Shown here one piece after another: positions 10,331-22,680 of a stretch of DNA of 64,000 bases (position 1 is its first letter; each line of letters starts with the position of its first letter). Source of the DNA: Cryptomeria japonica. Its lineage: Eukaryota; Streptophyta; Pinopsida; Cupressales; Cupressaceae. The notes beneath the pieces are model-generated. The model did no database searches, was not told the DNA's origin, and saw only the letters and a list, made by a program, of their open reading frames with translations. The stretch is from positions 99,075,796 to 99,139,795 of the forward strand of contig NC_081412.1 in assembly GCF_030272615.1 (NCBI RefSeq), in the 5' to 3' direction. Both the position numbers and the translations under genes were made by a program.

Positions 10331-12369
10331 CTTGTAAAAATATTAACAACCTATTATTAAATTACAAACTAAAGTGAGTCTAAAAAATAATGTGAAATTT
10401 CACAAGTACATAATTTCCAACATTACATTTTGTCTCCACTTTAGTGAGTTGAATACACTAAGTAATAATCTACACCAAAGTAGAAATGAAATGTGAGAAG
10501 CATGAAAAAAGGATACCCAAAAAAAAGATATCATAGATGATGCAAATACTCTTCAAGTGGATAGGTGATGCCCCTAGACTCGAATCCTATAAAATCACAG
10601 TGTTAAGCTCTATATCCTTTAGGATTTAAATGTTAGGAAAAATTTATACATATCCTACAAAATAAAATATGTTATTCTCAAAATCTAAAGAAAACTAAAA
10701 TGGAGAGGAATATTTCAAATAAGAAAAACCAAAAGAATATTTTGAGAATGGTGAATGTATGCATCATCATGTTTTTGCTTAACTTGTAGGAGGAAGAAAA
10801 AAGAAGGTTAATTCGGCCTTAGGAAAGTTTGATTAAAGGTATTTCTGAATTCTAAAATATATTTATAAATAGAATTTAAAAAAAAAAATTGTTATTTGCC
10901 TTTGCAATTATTGAGAGCTTAGAGTTGAAAGGAAGCTAAGGTAAAAAAATGCATCCTAACACTAATCTAGCGGGGAAGATAATGCAAATTTTCTTACAAA
11001 TCTTAAACTATTACAAAATAAGAAACACATATAGAAGGATATCTACAACATGCAAATAGACAAACATAATAAGCACAAGATATATCATAGAGAAAACACT
11101 TTTGGGATAAAAACCCCACACTCCAAAAGAATGGTACTTTGTACTACTAAAACAATAGTTACAATACAATAGAAGTACACTTTGAATTGATTTTGGCAAC
11201 ACAACACTTCACCAATCAATCCAACAACAATTTGAATTGACTTTGGCAATCTAATACTCTCCAAGGCTACCTTATAGAGAGAAATACAACAAAGGAGGAA
11301 GCTTCTAGATGAAGACAAAAGATGGAGTGTGCAAAACACTTGGCACAATATTTCATCCTCCTAAAACCATGCAAATGACACGTACATCTCTGAATGACTC
11401 CCCATTCAAACTTGATAAGTTAGGTGCCCAAAATTTACTATCTTGAGGTATGGTAGATGCTCTTAGACCTCTTACAACTATCATAACAATAATTATTATT
11501 AACAATACTAACAATTATAAGAGAATCAATCATAACAATCTAACAGTAGCAAATCCTCGTATAGCTTGTCATAACCCAATTTTGGCATCCACCTTCTCCA
11601 TGCAAAGGTGTCACTTGACACATTTCCATCATGTCTTAGAATTTTTCATAAATTGTCATAGGTTGGTGTATCATAAAGTTGTCATAAGTTTCCATAGGTG
11701 GATGTGTCATAAATTTGTCATTACATGACACTTGTCACCTTTGCCACAAAATTCTAAGGTCCACTAAGTGAGACACCTACCTCCATGTGCAGGTAAAATA
11801 AGCCATGTCACCTTCCCAATAGGATGACAAGTCAACGTGCCAACCCCACTAGATGATGAAATAGCTTATGCAAATAAAATTATCCTTGTAAGTTCATAAA
11901 TGAACCAAATTTAAATAAATAAAACCAAATACCGATGTTAGGACTTGCAAAGGTTGAGACAACTTAATCACACAAGAGCCTTCCTTGAGAGAAGAAACCA
12001 CATAAATGAGACTACTGATGACCTAGGATCTGGGATATTTAGAAATGGGTCTAGTAAGCTATCATATGAGAGGTGAGTAAACATTTTTGAGTTTTTATTT
12101 TTTTAAATTATTTTCACATCGAAGGTCCCCACAAAGTGCGCAAATATCTGACAGATACTCTAGTATTTGACTTGCATGTAGAAATCTAGCAAATGAGTAG
12201 AAATTAAATCTATATACTAACATTTAGAGGATTCATTATCATCCATCATGTGTTCTATCATACAAGAGTGCACTAATATCCAAGAAAAAATTAGAATTTT
12301 TTTATTTTTAGAGATAATTAAAGACATGATTTAGAATGGTAAATATAGAAGTTATTTTTATTACTTTAA
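10331..12369. other. AT-rich DNA without recognised genes
   Basis: About 2 kb of low-GC sequence. Small ORFs are short and lack any domain signal. Near 11,620-11,740 words such as 'tgtcata', 'gtcataa' and 'ggtg' recur as a weak local repetition. Nothing else stands out. Confidence 0.5.
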
Positions 12370-13800
12370 TTGATACCCACCATACGAGGTAACTTAGGAG
12401 GGTGGTTCTTTCTCTATTGCATATTTATTTGAGCATGCTAATAGTAGAGGAGATAATACTTCTTTAATGAGAAGATATCTAGTGTTTGTGATGTCGAAGA
12501 TGAGATTCCATGCTAGCATGTTTAGGCACTATTGGAGAGGTGGGATGCATACACCTTGACATTCATTCTCTTGGTAGGATAGATTATTGTGATGTTAGAG
12601 CTATTATATATTAATATTGTCAATCCAAGGTCACAAAATCACCATATAGGATTTGAGATCATTGGTTGTCATGTAGTATAGTCAATAATTATTAGTTTGA
12701 TTATGTCACGGGACATTATTAAAGACATATATACAATAGTTAGATTAAGGATTATCTCTAGTTCTTATATTAAGATAGAGCATGATCACTATCATAGTCA
12801 TAGATGTGGAGATAGATGGATGAGTAACTCACTTGCATGGAGGCCTAATACACACTATTTAGGATATGAAGGAGGAACATATTATCTTCATATAGGGATG
12901 AATCATGCTTTCACACTTATAACATGATTATAGCTACTACATGTATCACAAGGGCCATAATTTGATGTTGTGCACACTAATTAACATATGGGATTTGAAG
13001 CACAACATTTACACATGACTAGCTAGTTTTTTAGCTTAGATCTCATTAGATATACCAAGAGCACACACATATCCACTATATTGAGATTGGAGATTCGATG
13101 TTACTTTTTAGTGGTACGCATATGATGAAATATGCATCAATGGTATTATATTGAGACCTTATTTATAGATTAGAGAATAGCTTGGATTTTTATGACATAT
13201 GGCCTAGATACAGTGAGATAGACTTTTTATTTAAAGGTATGACTATATCATCGTGTCATTTTACTATGTCTGGGTTATGAGATAGTTTGGTTAAGTACAA
13301 CAGGTTCCTCAAGTTGTACTATCATATGTGTAGTCACAACACAACATCATTGAGGTTGGGTATCAACCTTGACCCACTATCACAAATGTCACCTTGAGAG
13401 ACCTAGATAACAAGAGAGATGATGCATGACCAATGCTACAAATCGATGTCATGGAGGTTACCCCATGATACATTATGTGGTGGTAGATGATATGGTCTAC
13501 TCTTTTTTCTTGAGAATGCTCCTGGACATCTTAGTGCATAGAGCTCAAGTGAGGAGGAGAGTGGAAGTGAGTAGAGTGTAGAGGATGAGTGGCCAAGAGT
13601 ATGAGCTAGGATGGAAAGGCCATCTATAATAGTTGATGTACCTAATAAAATGAAAAGAAGATAGTTGAGAAACAATATTGTTGTGAGAGACACCTCTATG
13701 CCATATATGGCTATCTATATAGATCCTATGAGACTACTTGCTCCATGAGACCTAAATTGGTAGCTTGGTGACCCAAGTAAGATTCTATAATTAATGTATA
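12370..13800 (+). pseudogene. Possible heavily decayed coding sequence, unknown
   Basis: Between about 13,150 and 13,380 one plus-strand frame gives protein-like text with balanced hydrophobic and charged residues (for example 'LDFYDIWPRYSEIDFLF' and 'YNRFLKLYYHM'), broken by several stops. Shorter similar stretches occur at 12,400-12,560 and 12,820-12,910. I cannot name the family. It could be an old transposon protein or chance. Confidence 0.25.
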
Positions 13801-15398
13801 TTTTTTAGATTATTAAAATAAAATTATATATATTGGTTTTTTAGATGATAATGTACTAATATAATTTGTTTTTAATTTGTAGTACACATGTTAGACTAGA
13901 TCAACATTATCAATTGATTTATAGCATATATGGTTTGTATAAGACAAGTATATGGTAAAGTGTGGACCACTTATAGAGCATTGAAAATTGACAGCTAAAC
14001 ATTTTTTTTATCTCATTTGCATCTATGAGATACAAATGAAGAGTCTAGGGTGCATGAGGATCAAAGAGAATTGAGTATGCCAAAAATGAAGATGGAAAAA
14101 ATGGTAGAAGACATGAAATAGATAAACTGAAATAACACATGATTACCTTGCCTTTTACCTTCTCAACTATTAAATTGAGAAGTAAAGGCACCCTTCACTT
14201 GATTTACTCCTTTGATATTGTATAGTTGGGTAGAATGTCTTTACTCAAACTGACAACATGATATTAAGATTTAGGATGGATTGTATAGAAGATGGGATAA
14301 TATGTAGTTATGATAAGTGTTGTTTGAAGATTATTTGGACAAAATAATGATAGCATGGGATTGAATGATCGAAATGAGAGTAAAGGCCTCAATGTATAGA
14401 TTTTTGATGGGGAGAATCAATGGCTAATATTTAATGGTTAGGATTGATTAAGAGAAATGGCATGGAATGAAGGATTAACTTTGTGACAAGTGTTACAAAT
14501 TAGAGACATGAGAATGGCATGCGCCATAGATGTAAGAGCTAGGTGCACTCACACATGTTGGGAGACCAGTGAAGGGGAGATAATTAAATGAAGTAGGGTG
14601 GCTACCTTATAACATGTGTAAGAGGTAGGGTGTTTATGAGGTGACCTTTGCATGCTCATATATGGTAGGGACACCTATATATGATGAAAAGTTTAGATCT
14701 TGATCGATGTAGATAGATTCAATCTCTAGGATTGAGAGTGTGGTGGAATTAAATATCGAGAAAAATGAAAAATTAGTATTAATTAAGATAAATAAATAAA
14801 TTATAAGTATTAACTAATTGATTTAGTTGGAGGATTTGGGGAACACAGGCTAAACTTAATTAATGTAAACAACATAGAAAGGTTTCTTGGCATGTCATTC
14901 TCTACTCTATTTCCCAATGGTCAAGCAAAATGCTTAAAACCACACACAAAAGGTGTTTGTATAAATGAATATACATTGCATCTTATAGGTATAACAATAC
15001 TAGATTTGGAAGCCACCCCGTATTTTAGTATATATTGTCAAAATTGGTATCACAATGGCAAAGACCAATGACAATTGCAATATTTATAAAAATGTAATAG
15101 ATGATGTACCTATGACAATTACAAATTTATGACAACATTTACAATATTTTCTCGAGGATCATCCACTTGAGCAAGTGATGCATTATGGATCCCAACTAAA
15201 GGGAATTACAAATTATTGGCATATATGAAAGATTTAATTTCTAGACCGATAACATGGTTAGAATACTTTTTTTTTCATATGAGTATAGCTAATACAAAAT
15301 GGTCAGATCTCCATTAACTAATTTTGACTTAAGCCCCATAAGCTTCAAAGGATGCATATAGTTGGAGAAACAAAACTACAATTGAAAATTTCGATATT
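13801..15398. other. AT-rich DNA without recognised genes
   Basis: No ORF, repeat boundary or RNA gene is supported here. It ends at the 5-bp duplication flanking the Ty3 element. Confidence 0.5.
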
Positions 15399-15403
15399 GT
15401 TAC
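15399..15403. repeat. Target-site duplication (gttac), left copy
   Basis: gttac directly precedes the left LTR and recurs at 32,370-32,374 directly after the right LTR. A 5-bp duplication is the standard footprint of LTR retroelement integrase. Confidence 0.9.
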
Positions 15404-16190
15404 TGTGTATGGTAAAAAGTGATGATAAACTATTGTAAAACTATAAAGATTCAACCACAAACAATCTAGGTCCTACAATGAAAGATTCACCAATACCAAT
15501 AGAGATACCTAAGATCATGTAAATCAACAAAATAAAGTAATATTACCATTCACATGTCAAGTAGGGTTTCAATATCCATTGTCTCCTATCTCCATTGATC
15601 TTGCTTGATATATTTGCTCTCAGATTTTAGGTGTGCACAAGAGCTCAACAAAGAACAAAAATGTGGTTGATAGTTTGGTTGCAAGAAGGCTTGAATGCAT
15701 TGTTAGGTGCATTGATTAGGTGATTAGGCAATTAGGGTTGATAATGAAAGAGAGTATCCTCTTATATAGAAGACATTGTAAGAAATGAAGGGATAAGATT
15801 AAGAGGTGTAAAGATAAATGGTCGGTTAAGATTAAAGAGTAGGTAGGGGAAATAATTAAATGATAAAGGGGGTATGTAAGAGAAGAATTAAGAGATGAGT
15901 GACATGTGTCATGGGTAAAAAAGGAAAATGAATTAATTAAATAAATAAAGATTTATTTAATTAATAGAGGAAGTGGGATCAATTAAATAAATAAAATATT
16001 TATTTAATTTAGGAAAAGGAAAATTTAAATAATTAAAAATATTTATTTAAATGAGGAAAGGCTTAGAAGAGGATTAATGAATTAATTAAATAAATAAGAA
16101 TTTATTTAATTAATAGAAGACTTGGGATAAAATAATTAAATAAATAAATAATATTTATTTAATTAGATAGGACAATTTTAGGTGTCTACA
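15404..16190 (-). repeat. 3' LTR of the Ty3 element (787 bp)
   Basis: It matches 31,620-32,369 along its length with scattered substitutions and indels, mostly in the AT-rich 'aattaaataaataaa' tract near 15,930-16,160. A TATA-like tatataag on the minus strand lies near 15,762. Confidence 0.95.
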
Positions 16191-16208
16191 TTTTGCCCCT
16201 CTTTGGGA
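16191..16208 (-). other. Polypurine tract
   Basis: On the minus strand the bases just before the 3' LTR read TCCCAAAGAGGGGCAAAA, a purine run in the right place to prime plus-strand DNA synthesis. Confidence 0.7.
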
Positions 16209-18780
16209 CAATGCAGCTTGTTGTGTTGGCTCAAAGAAGATAAGATAAATTGATACAAAGTTTCCCCATGACGGGAATGATATGCCCCCTCGAGAGATTG
16301 GATGAATATGTTTGAAAAGATCACAAACAATCTCTCTATAAGAAAGAAAGGCTATAAAGGACTGACAAGATAGGGTGATAAGGTCGCGTAGGAAAATGAC
16401 TGACTCAAGAGGAATCAACAAAATCGTGTATATGTCTTAAAAGGCCAAAATTGATAGTTATGTGATGAACATACACTATCAATTGGATAAGTTGTTGAAA
16501 GGATTCACTCAAACAAGTGCCCTAAAACAGGTAGGTTTGCTAAACTGAGTGTAGGATAATTCATCGAATTGATAAAATATGGCAAGTGCTCTAGAAAGAT
16601 AGGATATAGAGAAATGTGAAAAACATATGCACTAGGATGCAGCGCCATGTGATAGACATAAGCACTAGGATAGAGCCTGATGAGCAGCACCATGTGATGG
16701 ACATAGGTACCACTAGGCTAGATAGGATAAGATAAGCAACACTATGTGATGAACATGAGTACCACTAGGATTGACACGATTGATTTGATTGGATGTAGGA
16801 GGACTTACCCCATATTGAGTCTAGAGAGTGATTCCCTATGACACAGAGATTACGAACAGATTTGATTGTTGAGGACCATGTCGTGATCAAGGTGATGGGA
16901 TTGAGATACATTATGTGTATGCCTGATATTTGGGCAAACACAAGACTGTTAAATGCTCTAGTGAAAAGATGGTCCTGCAAGGTCTGTAAGAGGGGATAGA
17001 CAAGATGATCTAGGGGCTAATCCTTCGGGAGCTTAGATTCCTTCGAGGCAAGCTGGCTTCGAGGTAGTGTCTTCATCATATCTCTCTTGGATCCCATTTT
17101 GTATCAGTTTTTGTATGATGATATAGACACCTTTGGGTGATTTTGTAGCCATTTGAGATTTTGACATCATTGTATAATGACACTTATGATTTTTTGATAT
17201 ATATATGGAATGATCCATCCTTGCGGCAATTATATGCATGTGTTCTATGTGTTTATGTTTCTATATGCTTTATGATGATTCTTATGATATGGATGCAAAT
17301 ATGTAAATGATGAAATGCAATATATTTTTGTTCTTTTTCTAGGTTTATATGTATTAAATGCAGATGAGTATATGGTAATGATATGATATGATTATTTACA
17401 GGATGAGATGCATCATGTGTTATTATTTTGGCATTTTATGTTTTATATATGAGAATGTAGATACTAACCAATGATATATGCAAGATGTGATGCGATTGTG
17501 ATATCTATATGTATGTATACAATGCTAATATGTGGTAATGCAAATGTAGACTACATGAAATGCAAATATTTTTAGTGTGTCATTATACTCAATTATGTGA
17601 TAGCAAGCTACATGGACTCAGGAAAGGGCAATGGAGGTCAATCAAGAAAGGGGGATGGAAGGTAGAAGATATGGATGTGAAAGAGCTTCTTGTGCTTTAT
17701 CATCATTGAGCTTTATTATGGAAAATAGGTTATAACAATTGAGGTATAGGTTCGACCCAGAAACTCATTGTACCCGTTTGCATGGAGATCAGACAGTTGC
17801 AAACAAGGAATACCCTAGTTCATACTAGACTCACAACATCCTCATATCCTTGGAAACACCATAGCGTTACTAAGAGACAATCCAAAGACAACAAAACAAT
17901 AGGTGAGCATATCCCACCTCACCTTTCTAGTCAAAGACATCCAGGAGATAGAATCTCTAGTCAGAGACATCCTGGAAAAGCTAAAAGACATGTCACAAAA
18001 AAGATGAAATCAAAAGAAAACCAAGACTTGACACTAACACGCAATGAAATCCTCAAGTTATTTGTGTTTCTTTCTACATATGCTAACATGTTTGATTTGG
18101 TCACAATGTTGTCATCTTGATAAAGGACATATTATATTGAAAACCATGTCGTTGCCAAAGTTTGCTGAAAGATTTGATTTGTTGAAAGCCCATTGATGCT
18201 TTTGTCTCATCTAAAACTGATTGAATCCATGAAAATGATACTTTATTTCGAAGAACATAACTTTATTGTGGATTGGCAATGCAAAGGACTTCTTATTGCG
18301 AATTGTGCGCGAAAAGAAGGAGGAATGAAAAGATGATGCTCTTCAAAACATGTGATGCTCAGGGTACCACTTCCATCACTAGATTTAGGATATTGCCCTA
18401 GTTATAGATTGGACCTGATTTATTATGGACATAAAGGGGTGAAAAGGGAGGATTATTATGAATGGCTAACCAATCTTAGGTAGATCAATAACAAGCCATG
18501 ATGGGAATGGGTAAATTTATTGTGAATGGATAGGCTGTGAGTGTGTGCAAAGTGAAAGGATAAGATTGAATCTTGAAAGAGGGAGGAGCAATGTCTCTAC
18601 ACATGGTGCCGGTAACCCAAATTTCACCATGGTACTTGCCTAGGGCACCACCGAAGTGGTTTTCACCATTAGACGAATTTATTTCTCTTTACTTTTTTCC
18701 AATTTTTTCAAATTTTTTATTTTATATTTTTTATATTTTTATATTTTTTTGTATTTTTTGATATTAAGATATCTGAAGAG
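16209..18780 (-). other. 3' noncoding region of the Ty3 element
   Basis: About 2.6 kb between the polypurine tract and the end of pol has no retroelement domain. Near 16,640-16,780 a motif 'catgtgat-gacat-ag' recurs at roughly 46-51 bp spacing (16,643, 16,690, 16,742). A T-rich tract lies at 18,690-18,765. The 112-codon ORF at 17,782 has no recognisable domain. Confidence 0.55.
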
Positions 18781-19161
18781 CTATGCGTAAAATCTGTAAA
18801 GGTGCATGCTATTGATAGGATCCTCCAAAGGTTCTCCATCTGGTGTTGAGAGATGATATGCACCTGATCCATAAGTTGTTGTGATTACGTAAGGACCAAG
18901 CCAATTGGGCTCAAACTCGCCCTTCTTCTCTCTATCTTGTTTTTTAGGATTTTCTCTGAGAACTAAGTCACCCACCTCAAATGTGTGAGTCTTTACCTTA
19001 TGATTGTAGTTGCATTGTTCATTGACTGAATGATATGTTGCTCCCTTGATTGTCTTCCTTGATGAGGGAACTAAGGTAGAATTACTAATGTGTGGACTAC
19101 GTTCGCCCATATGCATGTCACCTAAAGAAGTTTGGGCATCCCTGACAACAAAGTCCTTCAA
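18781..19161 (-). pseudogene. Integrase C-terminal end of Ty3 pol
   Basis: The last ~70 residues carry 'FEVGDLVLRENPKKQ' and 'PNWLGPYVITTTYGSGAYHL', the typical C-terminal integrase/pol end of plant Ty3 elements, and finish 'MHLYRFYA' at the stop. The upstream part does not show the zinc-binding or DDE catalytic core, and 19,162-19,387 is noncoding. Reverse transcriptase and RNase H are therefore missing between here and the protease. Confidence 0.8.
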
Positions 19162-19387
19162 GGAAGTTACATTAAAGGTCCATTGATGTGATGTATCACC
19201 AAAAGGGAAAGGTTGTGTAAAACAAGTGGATGTGTAGAAATTTTGCCCCCAGTTATTTTGATATTAGGGGAGATCATATCTTGCTCTTTTTATTTTATAG
19301 GATTTTTATCCATGACGTTGATTTTTTCAGAGTCCAATAGCTTTTGATTTTGATTTGGACTAAAGGCCTTTTCTTTATTTTTTACTT

Positions 19388-21062
19388 TTAGATTTTTGAG
19401 TAAGGCTTTTGTGATTCTTGTTGATCCAATTCTAGGAGCAGAGTGGAAATGGAATGAGCGGATGATACAGTAAGGCTATATGAGTTTGCAAGAGGGTTGG
19501 CAATATATTCAATAGATTCTTCGATGAAACCACTCTTAGGACTATTGATATCAAGACTTGCTTGCACCACTAGAGGAGATTTGCATTCAAACTTAGTAGC
19601 CAACATAATAGGTGGTTCACACCCAATTCCTTGAAAAATTGTTTATAGATTGTTCCTGTCGACTGAATACCTTAGGAGATAGTGGGATTTGATTAACATG
19701 AAAGATATATTCACCACATCCTAGGTCTTTAATCTTGAACTTTTCTTTGAGCTCTTCTTTCTTTGATGTAGAAGCTTTCAATGATTCAGGATCAACATAT
19801 GATGAAGATGGAATAACTTCTCGATTGACTGGGATTGTTATTTCTAATCTAGGTCGCGGGTTATTGCAATATATGAACAGATTCAGATTGCCTTTGATGG
19901 TCACTTCAACTTCATTGTGTGGTAACTTAATACATTGATGATATGTTGAGGGAACAACCCTCATTTCATGAATCCATGGATGTCCCAAGAGTATATTGTA
20001 TGTGAGATCTAAATCAAGGACCTAACATACCACATCCTTTGTAACTGGCCCAACTCTGAGAGGTAAGGTGACTGTGCCCTTGGATGAACTCTCTTCATTA
20101 TCATATGCTTTAATGGTGATTGGATGTGTAGAATTCATAGCCTTTTCAAAATATCCCAATTGTTTAACAGTGTTCAATGTACAAATGTACAGACCTGCTC
20201 CTCCATCTATTAGGACTCGTTTGATGTGGTTTTTATAGATAAAGGCTTCAATATGTAGAGGTGCATTATGAGGTTGGGTTATGGATGCATCATCAGTTTT
20301 TGTGAATGTAAGGGTATGTGGAACAAAAAGATATCCCACCATGGCTTGAAACTGGTCCACATTCAGATTAGTGGGTACAGAGGTCTCTCTCAAATTTTTA
20401 TCAAGGATGACCTTATGTGTAGGGGATATGCGCAAAAGCTCAAGGATGGAGATGAGGGTGGGTGTCTTCCCTAACTGATTTATAAGGTCATACTCATTCT
20501 TCGTGGATGAAGAGGTTGTGAGCTTGGATGGAACACCTTGCAAGGTGACTTTACCTTGACGGGTTGTGACATTATATTCAGATGTTTTTTCTCTAGAAGA
20601 TGAGGAAGATGGTCCAATGCCTTTCAAAACAACTTTACTCTTTTGGGTAGGACCTTCAGGAATTTTGTCCTTTATAATGATAGTAGAAACATGATTGTCC
20701 ATTGAAATATGATTAATAGCAGAATCATAATCATAGGGTGTCTTGGTATAATTATCTTGATTATCTGTAGTTTTTATTTTTCCCTTGTCATGTTTAGGAA
20801 ATGGCTCCTTAAACATCGCATGCTCTTCATTGGAGATGTGACCATCCACTTCTATGTCACCTTTGTTAATGAGATCATGTATGATATTCTTCAATCTGTG
20901 ACAATTGCTAGTTAAATGCCCTTTACTCTTGTGATATTCACAATAGTCATCATCATTCCACCAATTTGGTTTTACCTTTCGCTCATATGGTGGATTATCT
21001 GGTAGTGTTATGAGCTTGTTTTCCACTAACTTCTTAAATGTTGTTTCAATCAGTTCTCCCAA
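19388..21062 (-). pseudogene. Ty3 gag C-terminus and aspartic protease
   Basis: Read downward from 21,062. A Zn-knuckle-like segment (C-x2-H-x4-H-x4-C in 'CEYHKSKGHLTSNC') lies near residues 41-55. A Lys/Ser/Thr-rich linker follows, then retropepsin with active-site D-G-G at 20,207-20,199 (family D-T/S-G) in 'VLIDGGAGLYIC', and a 'GHPWIH' motif at the top of the next piece (19,988). The protease is split by a stop and shift near 19,990-20,022. The piece 19,606-19,388 is the remnant linker before the missing reverse transcriptase. Confidence 0.8.
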
Positions 21063-21634
21063 TGGGGTGTATTTCCTTCAAGGTTTTGATTGCCTTTGAT
21101 TGTCACTTGATTGTTTGAGTTAGAAGAACTTGCACTAGGGAAAGTTATCTTAGGTTTCACAACATTTGCATCTACTACCCCGTCATTGATTGTGTTCTTA
21201 TTCTTGTTCCAAAAGTAGGGCTTGTCTTTCCCATTTGATTCTTCTTTGTTTTCTTTGAATATCTTGATGATACCTTGTTCAATAAGGACTTTTTTAATCG
21301 CCATTCCTTTCTCAATGACCACTTTGAAGGTAGACAAACATTCTTTTCTTAGCTCATAGCTGACATCCTTGTTGATGTTTTGTGTGAACATTTCTACCAT
21401 TTTCTTTTGTGGTATATCACAAGAGCATAAACTAGCAAGACCTCTCCATCACTGTAAAAATGGCAAAAGATTCCCCATATTTCTGCTTAGTATTACACAA
21501 GGTAGATACTGACACATCTGTTTCAATGTTGTATGAAAAATGTTCTATAAAAGCCTCTCCTAGATCGCCCCATGACTTAATTCTAGGTGGAAGCTGGGAG
21601 AACCATTCCATTGCTTGTTCACCTAAGCTTTGTG
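21050..21634 (-). pseudogene. Ty3 gag capsid part, downstream of the insertion
   Basis: It begins at the right-hand end of the gag interrupted at 27,866 and shows the retrotransposon gag core with 'AMEWFSQLPPRIKSW' (about 21,620-21,570), 'TLCNTKQKYGESF' and, after a frame change near 21,430, 'VEMFTQNINKDVSYELRKEC'. Gag would form the particle shell. The change of frame and the solo LTR insertion make it inactive. Confidence 0.8.
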
Positions 21635-21639
21635 GAAAC
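21635..21639. repeat. Target-site duplication (gaaac), left copy of the solo LTR
   Basis: gaaac recurs at 27,861-27,865. Taking out 21,640-27,860 plus one copy makes the gag frame continuous across the junction, which independently confirms the boundaries. Confidence 0.92.
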
Positions 21640-22175
21640 TGTAATGGTAGGAAAATGGTGAATAATAAATCAAGAGGAAAACTACCCTTTCCCTCAAAGA
21701 GAGATGAGAGTTTCAGTATTGATTACTAATCAAGCACTTTTCACCATTACATTAGGAAGGGGGAGAAGATAATTCACTAGATCCAATCTCTCCACACAAA
21801 GATGGTAGATTGACTTTTGAAAGAATTGGGAATGCTAAGTTGATCCCCTCTTCCTTGTTTGATTTAGAAAGGAAATTGATTGAATTATGTAGTGCAAAAG
21901 TGACAAAGAATCGATTATAACTTGAGATCGAAATATAGGATGAAGCTGTGCACCTGGATCTGGCAGTGAAATGTCGAGATGAAGTCGCCCTGCGAATTTG
22001 AGGAAAAGTTGCCCGGATCGCGGTGGGAATGTACATGGTCCTCCGAAAAATCAGCGAAACGAAAAGGGTTTTTTCGCCTCTGCAAATGGATCCCAAATTT
22101 GAAAGTGCAATTGTGCACCTGCAACCTACACACAGAAAAGAGAGGAAAATGGGTTCGAATTGGGGGTTTGCCTTT

Positions 22176-22180
22176 AGGTC
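22176..22180. repeat. Target-site duplication (aggtc), left copy of the Copia element
   Basis: aggtc directly precedes the left LTR at 22,181 and recurs at 27,195-27,199 directly after the right LTR. Confidence 0.95.
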
Positions 22181-22667
22181 TGTTGGTGTAAATAATTATT
22201 CATCATGGATATTATTACACCTTACTTAAGTTTACTTAGGTACATGCATATCATAGTAGTTTGGGTATGAGACACTTGGGTGTTTGTGCCACATTGGGAT
22301 AGTGTGTGTAGGAGAATTTCCACCTTTTATGGTGTTGATCTTGTTACTACTCTATCATATCCACTTATTGTGGAGTGATAATTCCACCTTCGGTGGGTGA
22401 TCCACCTCATGTGGAATATTTTATTATTTCTCCTACCTACTACACCTATTTCCTACCTACCCTTGTTTCTTATTGAGCCACATGTCATGTTTGTGTGCTC
22501 ACATATCCATATAGCCTTGCTTATATATGCAGGCTCGTATTCATTGTAACAACAACTATTGATCTTTTGATCATTTATCTATTGATGAGAATACAGTTTA
22601 TTCTTGTCCTATATTTTGTCTCTATTTGTACATTTCATTGAGCTCTTGATCTTGGAAAAATCTCACA
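22181..22667 (+). repeat. Copia 5' LTR (487 bp)
   Basis: TGTTGGTGTA...ATCTCACA. TATA-like ttatatatgc at 22,521-22,530 probably drives transcription. It is equal in length to the 3' LTR. Confidence 0.97.
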
Positions 22668-22680
22668 TGGTATCAGAGCC
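22668..22680 (+). other. Primer binding site for initiator tRNA-Met
   Basis: TGGTATCAGAGCC directly follows the LTR. This is the classical complement of the plant initiator methionine tRNA 3' end used by Copia elements. Confidence 0.95.

Noticed and set aside
11450-11728. 92-codon plus-strand ORF
   Set aside because: Asn/Ile/His-rich text from AT-rich DNA with no domain or supporting signal.
16640-16790. Tandem repeat in the Ty3 3' region as a separate satellite
   Set aside because: Only three irregular copies of a short motif with uneven spacing; noted only within the 3' region entry.
22150-22161. tRNA T-loop-like word ggttcgaat
   Set aside because: No matching acceptor, D or anticodon arms around it. 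It is part of the solo LTR.
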